Source of the DNA: Cylindrobasidium torrendii FP15055 ss-10
Taxonomy: Eukaryota > Basidiomycota > Agaricomycetes > Agaricales > Physalacriaceae
Direction: 5' to 3'
DNA length: 64,000 bases
Assembly: GCA_000934385.1 (NCBI GenBank)
Contig: KN880492.1
Span: forward strand, 59,486 to 123,485
Shown: positions 57,315 to 64,000 of the stretch, piece after piece
How the letters are laid out: the number at the start of each line of letters is the position of its first letter
Position numbering within the stretch: the first letter of the stretch is position 1
Notes under the pieces: model-generated
Told to the model about the DNA's origin: nothing
The model's database searches: none
The model's input: the letters and a program-made list of their open reading frames with translations, nothing else
Program-made: the position numbers and the translations under genes

Positions 57315-58313
57315 CTATAGCACGGAAAGCAGGACGGAAAGGGACACGATGCCCGCAAGCAGGGACGCGGTGTTCCTCGGTGCGGCATCTTCTGTGTCTG
57401 ATGGTGATGAGGAAGGTGCGCTGGCAGAACTGCTACCGCCCGAACTCGAAGTTGCTACTGTGCGCGTGGATGCGGACGACAGTCGTGAGGACGAGGAGGA
57501 GCTAGATGACGGCGGCGCAGTAGCGCTCAGCGTGGATATAGGCGGAAGGGCGGTCGAAAGAGTGCCAACTGTCTCTGTGGACAGAGGCGCATCATCACCA
57601 GAGCTGGGACCTGTGCCCGCAGCGTCTGACGACGAGGGTATGGGGATGCTGGCCGTCGCGGATTCAACGGGGGCGTCGAAAGATCCAGACATGTTGTCCA
57701 ACCTACAAGTCAATATTAGTGCAAATCATCGGGCTTCATTTAGTGGGTGCGTACGAAAAAAAGGCGGAGAAAGTTGTCGTCTCCGAAGACACCGATTTGA
57801 ACGCAATATAGCTATGTGAAGATGAGCATTCGTAGTGGGAAAGATGGAGCAACAAGCGCACTATTGGTCTGAGTTTGGACCAGCCTCAGGTATCGGCTAC
57901 AGGAAGGGATGTGAATTGAGGTAATTGCTGCTTGGTGAGGGAAACGCACGGTGAAGGTGAGGGAGAGGGATTGACTGACATCCAGTGGCTGGATAGTTTG
58001 TACAAGTTGCTGCTGTACGTTGAGTACAAGCGAATATGACCATAGACATCACGCACTTGGTTTCCGGTGTAGAGCCCCACCTGGGCCATCCCGTAGGAGG
58101 TGAGAAGCGGCGTTGCACCGTCATCAAGCCAAGTCACTGTACATTCTTGTCCGCCATAACATGTTGCGCCAGCTCTAGGCTCAACTACCTGCAAAAAAAT
58201 CAGGATATCGCCGGACGCGTAGACCGGTTACGCACATATAAGGTCGCATGAACTGAGAGCATGCATTGGAGAAACGCGAACAACGCCAAAACCAGGGCCA
58301 TAAACGAGTGCAT
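57315..58313 (-). CDS. Kre9/Knh1-like GPI-anchored Ser/Thr-rich protein
   Basis: A cell-surface protein with an N-terminal Kre9/Knh1-type (Ig-like) domain and a Ser/Thr-rich GPI-anchored stalk. The start at 58313 gives the signal peptide MHSFMALVLALFAFLQCMLS. Exons joined over short introns give YVVEPRAGATCYGGQECTVT, WLDDGATPLL, AQVGLYTGNQ, QQLVQTIQPLDVSQSLSLTF, PIPEAGPNSDQY, YIAFKSVSS and SAFFSLDNMSGSF. Then comes a Ser/Thr/Pro-rich region containing a run of eight serines, and a C-terminal hydrophobic tail (NTASLLAGIVSLSVLLSVL), which is the GPI attachment signal. Such proteins are implicated in beta-1,6-glucan assembly and surface properties; the exact role is inferred from the domain. A longer open frame on the other strand across this region is antisense. 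Confidence 0.88.
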
Positions 58314-58654
58314 GATTTGTTTCCGGGAAAAAAGAGCGACAGTGGGTATGTTTGATATCAAGCGAGTTGAATTGATGAGGGTTCACAGGGAGTAGAAGGG
58401 CATTCCAATTCCTGGGCGAGGTGAGAGACAGTGGCAGTCAGTCGTCAAGCACGTTTGAGCGTTTGAGATTGACGGTTGCGCTCGAGTGATCCGACGTGCC
58501 GATCTTGGGCTTACATAGGCAATCACCAAATCCTTCTGTTAAATAATGACAAGTTATAATGTCCTAAATGCTATGTATACTGCAGAATATTAGTGTCTGA
58601 GCGAACAACGGTAGGTATAAGATTATAGGTTATGCAAGACCAATGGACAAGAGA
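58314..58654. other. gene-free stretch
   Basis: Promoter of the GPI-protein gene and 3' flank of the F-box gene; both are on the minus strand. No further content is seen. Confidence 0.5.
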
Positions 58655-60331
58655 TCACCAGCACTCGGCAACATTAATAGCATGTTTACGGAGCCACAGC
58701 TTCGTCGCAAACGGCATGGCTTCCTCAGACCGGTTGAAGCTCAAGGAGACTTTGAGTTCAGAATGTCGACGGCGAACACTCATCATTTTGATGAAGCAAG
58801 GGCCGAGATACGCCATTGAGCCGTACTTCTTGTTCCCCATAATGGTCAACTTTTTGAGACGAGGGAGGATGGCAAACGAATGCTTGGCCGGTAAGATTGG
58901 AGGCGTATCAATCGTGATATCCTCGACGACCAGTCCATCGACCTCTCCATCCTCGACCAGGTCGGACATGCGGGTTACGAGTTCCTCCAATGCTCTCTCG
59001 GTTCTGCCGTCGTCGAAGTCTGGATACTCCATGTATCTTAGACACAAGCTTTCGAGGTTCGGGGTCTGTTCGGCGAGAAGCTCGACGAAGTCATCTTCAA
59101 AGAAGCAATCGTAAAATACGAGGTGGGTGAGCGAGCATTTGGACGCAGTGATGAATGGCCCGAGTTGGATGCAAGGATTCTGGAATATCCAACCGGCAAT
59201 CTCGTGTCGCCCAACGTTATTAGTGCGAATTTCCAACTTCTTGAGGCTGGGCACAGAGATGTATCTTAGCACATCCGAGTTTCCCACTTTCAGTTCTACG
59301 AGCTGCGTATGTGACAGTCGGAAATCTGAAGATGAAGGACCGCCCGATCCGAATCCACTCAGGTCAAGAGTCTCCAATGAGAGCGCCCGAGAGAGCACAT
59401 GAATGACTTCGTCCGAAGGGTTGGTGGTGGTCTCGTCATGCCTCCGGTAAGACTTCAGTGTCGCCCAAGGCAAAATGAGATCCTGCGTGAGGTAACCACC
59501 TTGCTCGACATGTCGCAGAGAACGCAGAGCGGAAAAGTCGAAAGCCACAGAGTCTGGTCCTTCGTCACGTTCGAACTTCAGACTACTCAGGCGTGGCGCC
59601 CCGGACTCCTCCAAGAGACGTGCGACATTGGCGAGAGGAAAGTATCCGGACAGGTCTACGGATGACCATTGGCTGATCCGTGGCAGTAATACCGACATGA
59701 GCCGTGTATAAAATTCATTGGCTTGAGCCCTCGTCGGCGCTGCCAGTCCGTCGTCATAGCGCACGAATGGAAAGAGTTCGAAAGATATGTCCTGGGATGG
59801 GCCGGCGCGGTCGATAAAGAGCTGCAACAGAGCGACAGGGTCCCGCATCTTGAAGGCGCTTGCGAGGTTTATACATCCTAAACAGGACCACAGCGGGGCG
59901 AAACCGACGGACACCGTTCGCCAGGACGAACACACTTGAGATATGTGCCAAACGGTGGTCCACATGTGTCTCTCGCCACAAGCAAAGAACATGCTGTCAT
60001 CATCTAGGCTGCAGTGAAAGATTTCTTGCAGGATTTCGGGTGGAAGACGTCGAATAGCAGACAGTTTGACATGCTGCCGCGCCATGGCGTTGAGAAGGGA
60101 GTGTCTCCGCGCCATTAGAGACCACACTTGTCGACAAGCTACCTCGATATCACGGTCAACGTCTTTGATGGACTGGCTGAGGGACCCTGCCCACTCTTCC
60201 AGCAAACCAGTTTCTTGTGGTTGACAAGGCGGATTGTTCGCTGGTGCAATATTCTCCACCAATCTCAGGAGTTCCTCTTGTTCTGGCGTAAGGTATCCAA
60301 GCTTTGGAGCATCTCCCGAGTTCTTCTGCAT
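58655..60331 (-). CDS. F-box protein with leucine-rich repeats
   Basis: A single-exon frame of 558 residues from ATG 60331 (MQKNSGDAPKLGYLTPEQEE). An N-terminal coiled-coil-like region (about residues 50-85, IEVACRQVWSLMARRHSLLN) leads to the F-box: LSAIRRLPPEILQEIFHCSL, with the second half ISQVCSSWRTVSVGFAPLWS. The rest contains degenerate leucine-rich repeats (LSLETLDLSGFGSGG, LVELKVGNSDVLRYISVPSL, TPNLESLCLRYMEYPDFDDG). It would act as a substrate receptor in an SCF ubiquitin ligase with Skp1. This layout (coiled coil, F-box, LRRs) is highly expanded in Agaricomycetes. The target is unknown. Confidence 0.9.
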   Translation of the reverse strand: MQKNSGDAPKLGYLTPEQEELLRLVENIAPANNPPCQPQETGLLEEWAGSLSQSIKDVDRDIEVACRQVWSLMARRHSLLNAMARQHVKLSAIRRLPPEILQEIFHCSLDDDSMFFACGERHMWTTVWHISQVCSSWRTVSVGFAPLWSCLGCINLASAFKMRDPVALLQLFIDRAGPSQDISFELFPFVRYDDGLAAPTRAQANEFYTRLMSVLLPRISQWSSVDLSGYFPLANVARLLEESGAPRLSSLKFERDEGPDSVAFDFSALRSLRHVEQGGYLTQDLILPWATLKSYRRHDETTTNPSDEVIHVLSRALSLETLDLSGFGSGGPSSSDFRLSHTQLVELKVGNSDVLRYISVPSLKKLEIRTNNVGRHEIAGWIFQNPCIQLGPFITASKCSLTHLVFYDCFFEDDFVELLAEQTPNLESLCLRYMEYPDFDDGRTERALEELVTRMSDLVEDGEVDGLVVEDITIDTPPILPAKHSFAILPRLKKLTIMGNKKYGSMAYLGPCFIKMMSVRRRHSELKVSLSFNRSEEAMPFATKLWLRKHAINVAECW

Positions 60332-60727
60332 GTTAGAGTCAGGTCTGTATACTATAGCGTGTTGGAATGGCCTATTACTCTATCCTGCATCGAAGGCGGT
60401 AAGTTGGACAGAATTTCTTTCCAAGCCTCATCTAGTAAATGTTAACAAGCTGAACACGTGCATACGAAGGATATCTCGCGTACCAAGCATGATCAACCTC
60501 CCGCCAATTCCCGTACGTCGTGGTACGGATTCCGGAAGATGGCGTGGCACGTGATCGTTTCCATCGTTAGTCCTAGCGCCGGAATTCGTCTAGGCTAGGC
60601 TGAGACCTAGCATTCGGGTCTGACTTGAGGTTGGCCACGTAGTTCTCGCATAACCAAGCGGTTCAAAAGCGCAGCGCGAGAGCAAGATAATAATGGTACA
60701 GTACAAAAAAAGAGCGTATAATCCAAT
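60332..60727. other. gene-free stretch
   Basis: Promoter of the F-box gene on the left and 3' flank of the following minus-strand gene on the right. No coding signal is seen. Confidence 0.5.
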
Positions 60728-63079
60728 CTAATCCCTCCGTGTATCTACAAAATCCAATGTTGGATCCAACCCTCGTACAATCTTCTCCACTCCGCGGGCA
60801 AGTCCACTCCTCTTCTTGGCTACCACGGCAGGATTGGCCTCTGCTGACATCGGCCTTTCCCTCTCTTTTCCCTTCTTCGATGACTTCTTTTTGTCCTTCT
60901 CCTTCTCTCTCTTCATTGCACTGATGCTCGTCGTCCGACCGAGGCTAGGCATACTGGGCCGCTGGCTGAGTGAACTTGCCTGTCTAGTGTGCGTATGCGA
61001 CCCAGACGGCTCCGGGGCAAACAATATCGTTGGCATGCTGGGGCGTCGTTGCTCTGCTGCACGCAAACTTCGCCTGTACAACGACTCGTGCGATGACGGA
61101 GAAGTCAGTACCTGCGCCGTCGGTTCAAAATTCTGCCTCGGGACGTCCAATGCTACATTCAAGATAGCATTGGGCTCGGCGATCGGTGGCTGACGCGCTT
61201 GCCTGTGCAAATCTGCCATCCAACCCTCCCACTCGACCTGCGAATCATCCGAATCTGAACTCGACTCGAGTAAAGCTGACATGTCTCCTCCGTCGGATGG
61301 CGTCGTAGGCGGTTCTGGCGCATCCTCGTCGTCGTCGTCCTCAATCCGCACAGACGAAATTTCGATCTTGTGTTCTGAATCAATGTCGCTGGATGGCGGG
61401 GGTGGTGGCAAGTCCATGGCGGATAATACACCTCCCAGAGAATGGGTGATGTTCCCCAAGCCTACTTTGCGCGCGCGACGGAACAACTCTGTTCGCCATT
61501 CAGGAAAAGGCATTGCGCCAAGTGGGTTTGCCCTCGGCAGATTCTGGTGCTTTGGATCGAAGGCCATTGAACGAGGTCGCGCCTTCGGAGTCTTGGGAGG
61601 ACTTTCTAGTGCCGGCAGTAGACCAGAAACAAAGGTCGAAGAATGACTGATGCTTTGGGTGTCGTGCGGGAACAAACGATGGAGGGTCCGCAGGAGGGAG
61701 GTATACGCGTTGTCGTCTGGGAGGTCGAGCACAATCCATTCACCAATCTCTTTGGCTTGAGCAGTGGGAATGGCGGCAGATGGTGGTGGGACGGCAGGCT
61801 GTTGGCTCTTTGGATATGAGCCGCCGTACCGGTAGCCGCGCGAGACATTGGACTCGCGAGCGGCAATGGGGTTGTCGTCGTCGCTGATATCATCGTGGGC
61901 GAATACGGCGTCAGACAGCGTCGACTCACTGTCTTCGCCACCGTCTGGATTTGTAGATTCAGACACCCCGCCTTGGTCGTGTGTCAAGTGGACTGGTGTA
62001 TGTGAAATGGTCGAGGCTCGTTTGCGTGGCTTGCCCTTGGTGTTTATGTGGAGTACTGGCTTCGCGACTGACTTATGATGTTCTTCGTGCGGTGGTGGGG
62101 GCTGGTGAATGGAAATCTTGAACTTTGCACAAATGATCCGCTGGTTGGCCTCGGGGACAATGGACGTCGAACGTTCCAGATGGTCTGCGCCGCGGAGGTC
62201 GGTGAGACATGAAAGAGAAAGCTGTTTTGCAGGAAATGTTTCCTGCGGTGGCTATCAGATACCAAACCACGGCTGAAATGGCAACACATACCGTCCGATC
62301 CTTGCAGAGCGCCAAATGACCCTTATGCACTACTACCCAACGGCGACGCCATTCAAGCTTCTGAACCTCGCCATCGTTGCTACGGCGGTTTGCAGGTCCG
62401 ACAACACGTAAAGCTTGCACCCATCCTTCCCAATACGGTTGCACGTACAACGTGGGACTGGTGCGGGGAAGTCGCAGAAAGACACCTGCTCGATGGACTT
62501 CGATGAGCTCGTATGGTTCCATCTCATACCAGTCGAAAGTGTAATCGTCCTCGAGAAGCTGCCCAGTGGAAAAGCGAAGTATGACAAGTCGATCTGGTTC
62601 ATATGCCGAAATCTTGTGCAATGGCAACTGCTTGGACGACTTGGACCTGCGTCTTGACGGTGTGTGTTCGGCGACGGCGGTCGTATGGTGTGGTTTGGGA
62701 CGGACTATCGGTGTCCATTCTGCCTCGCTGACCTCGTTGTCTTCCTCATATCCTGCCTGCCCGCCATCGTCTTCGTCTGCCTGAGAGGGCTTTGCGTTAA
62801 ACTGGATGGGCGATATTCCACGCGACGAATGCTTCTGAGCAGCGGGCGCAAATATGATAGGTGATGGAGGTCTGCGTTCGCGTTGGGGGATGTCGAATTC
62901 GCCTGGGGCACCACATTTCTTGAGTATCCAATGCTTGACGTGTTTAATCTTCCACTTGGGATCAACGTGCGTTACGAGCCATTGGTCGTAAGGGACTGCA
63001 AAGGTCAGAACGAATCGAGGACGGACATCAGGCCCGTACTAAAGCGACACGCCACGGGCTGCGACTTCGGCTCTTCCAT
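60728..63079 (-). CDS. large protein with a PH-like region, function unknown
   Basis: Three exons from ATG 63079 (MEEPKSQPVACRF): intron 1 (GTACGG...TTGCAG) and intron 2 (GTATGT...CGCAG near 62293-62241), then a long open exon to TAG at 60728. The N-terminal block PYDQWLVTHVDPKWKIKHVK and WILKKC look conserved; a disordered acidic/Ser linker follows. The region from RLVILRFSTGQLLEDDYTFD through EWRRRWVVVHKGHLALCKDR to SLSCLTDLRGADH has the shape of a split PH domain. The C-terminal half is Pro/Ser-rich and disordered with a Lys-rich patch and the ending ARGVEKIVRGLDPTLDFVD. I think it is a basidiomycete-conserved protein, possibly membrane-lipid associated through the PH-like part; this is inference. 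Confidence 0.75.
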
Positions 63080-63632
63080 ACCATGGAGAACGATGAGAGT
63101 AATGAGGCAAGCTACTTGATCGGCGTGATCCCATCATCTGCGACGTCGGTATTCAAATTCAATAGCGTGCCTAAGCTTTAAAAAGTTACAAAGCCGTTGA
63201 CCGCCCTTTTCGGTTCGAAAAGAATCAAGTTCTTGAATCACGCTCGCACTTGTGACCCTTTCCAGACAGTTGTTTTACACGAAGAATGTCAGTGTCATCC
63301 AATGCTTGAAGCGACATTTCCTCTGACTCTCACTCGTCTTTTTAGAAGTCCTAGGTGAATTTATTGATTCCAGCCAGTATCTATCCTGGCTCAAATGGTG
63401 TTGCAGCTGGACTGGGGCTTGAGATGGTTACAACTTCGAGGTAAAGTATTCCTAACCGCTGGTAGTACGGGACCAAGTACTGTAATACATAGTAACATAC
63501 AACATCATAAAACTTGAGAGCCTCTGGATAGGGTGCCGGGCCCAACCACTAAAGAATAGGTTCAATGTTGAATGTAGTTTAACTTTCAACGTATCATACA
63601 TTTAGGGTGGCGGACCTAACCCCCAAAACATG

Positions 63633-63713
63633 AGTACCGAGCATAAGTACCGGTACTGTACCGTACCGTACCATGTACTGTACACCCCCCGCCAGAAGGG
63701 TAGGTACAGTACC
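63633..63713. repeat. GTACC-rich repeat with an 11-bp inverted repeat
   Basis: GTACC or GTAC units recur about nine times from 63633 to 63713. GGTACTGTACC (63652-63662) and GGTACAGTACC (63703-63713) are exact reverse complements, 40 bp apart, and could pair. Confidence 0.85.
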
Positions 63714-63729
63714 TATCACATGATGCGCT

Positions 63730-63748
63730 CACGTGACCGTATCACGTG
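63730..63748. promoter_or_regulatory. paired CACGTG (E-box) sites
   Basis: CACGTG occurs at 63730-63735 and 63743-63748, spaced 13 bp start to start, just right of the GTACC repeat. CACGTG is the core site of bHLH factors; the regulated gene, if any, would lie outside or at the edge of the window. Confidence 0.4.
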
Positions 63749-64000
63749 CGGGCTTCGGATCACGGCGCGAGGCGGGCGGCGGGATGATCGGCGGGCACTC
63801 AACGACGTTCGGGGGAGTGGCATGGCTCTCGTGGGCCTCCCCAAGGGCTGCATCTTCGGTGGTGCTAGTGACGGACTTTTGCAGCAATTTTAAAGTCATT
63901 GGGCCATTGTGAGGCTGCTCCAAAAGGTGTCTAAATCCAGAGCCATTGTGGGGTCAAAACCTGCTACTCTGGGGCCCATTAGCGTTGAATCGTGTCCTAT

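Larger units (their letters stand above)
63080..64000. other. gene-free right edge with GTACC and CACGTG motifs
   Basis: No gene can be supported. The stretch holds the promoter of the PH-like gene on its left and, further right, GTACC repeats, an inverted repeat and two CACGTG sites. Confidence 0.5.

Noticed and set aside
57196..57819. 207-codon plus-strand open frame
   Set aside because: It is antisense to the Ser-rich part of the GPI-anchored gene; the repeated serine codons keep the opposite strand open. The minus strand has the signal peptide, splice sites and GPI tail.
1..64000. CRISPR array, bacterial operon or prophage
   Set aside because: No regular spacer-repeat pattern was seen, and intron-rich genes with eukaryotic tRNAs show this is a fungal nuclear sequence.

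Overview
This window looks like nuclear DNA of a filamentous basidiomycete, most likely an Agaricomycete. Almost every gene is split by many introns of about 45-60 bp with GTGCGT/GTATGT-type donors. The gene families are typical of that group: a Zn2Cys6 regulator, F-box proteins, a TKL-type kinase, GH28, GMC oxidoreductase and a Kre9/Knh1-like GPI protein. All spliced models were assembled by eye from open frames, splice sites and family motifs, so gene spans include introns and individual splice sites are inferences.

Left edge (1-4.6 kb): the 3' end of an unrecognised large protein, a patch of short repeats, then a decayed retroelement on the minus strand. The element has a Gag-like N-terminal frame, a C-rich Gag C-terminus and a truncated reverse transcriptase, with a GC-rich minisatellite between the two Gag pieces. 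A 100-N assembly gap follows, with the same 33 bp on both sides.

5.6-15.2 kb is mostly housekeeping: eIF2-beta and ATP synthase gamma share a 244-bp divergent promoter. Then come a 52-residue one-membrane-segment gene, an exo-polygalacturonase-like GH28 gene, hexokinase, and mitochondrial ribosomal protein uL14 divergent from hexokinase. 16-25 kb: a Zn2Cys6 regulator with a probable GC-AG intron, a secreted Gly/Tyr-rich tandem-repeat protein with dibasic sites, a small membrane protein, a conserved unknown protein and an F-box/LRR-like protein. 25.4-28.5 kb: a kinase gene with two kinase domains in tandem; the second lacks catalytic residues and is cut by an in-frame TGA.

29-45 kb: GMC oxidoreductase, cyclophilin-40, branched-chain aminotransferase, TRM2-type tRNA m5U methyltransferase, an OCRL/INPP5B-like phosphatase (IPPc-ASH-RhoGAP), tRNA-Ile(AAU) twice and tRNA-Glu(CUC), then a broken gene fragment and a small HABP4/Stf2-like protein. 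47-63 kb: an SV2/SVOP-like MFS transporter, a MoCF-domain (molybdopterin-binding) protein, a second tRNA-Glu, an alpha/beta hydrolase, a Dal5/Tna1-like MFS transporter, a Kre9/Knh1-like GPI protein, an F-box protein and a basidiomycete-type protein with a PH-like region.

No operon, CRISPR or defence island is visible, as expected for a fungal chromosome. The most unusual signals are recurrent micro-exons (8, 9, 12, 13, 14, 15 and 16 nt) in four unrelated genes, one of which encodes a GH28 catalytic histidine; the tandem kinase/pseudokinase gene with a premature stop; and the repeat-rich secreted protein that may be Kex2-processed.
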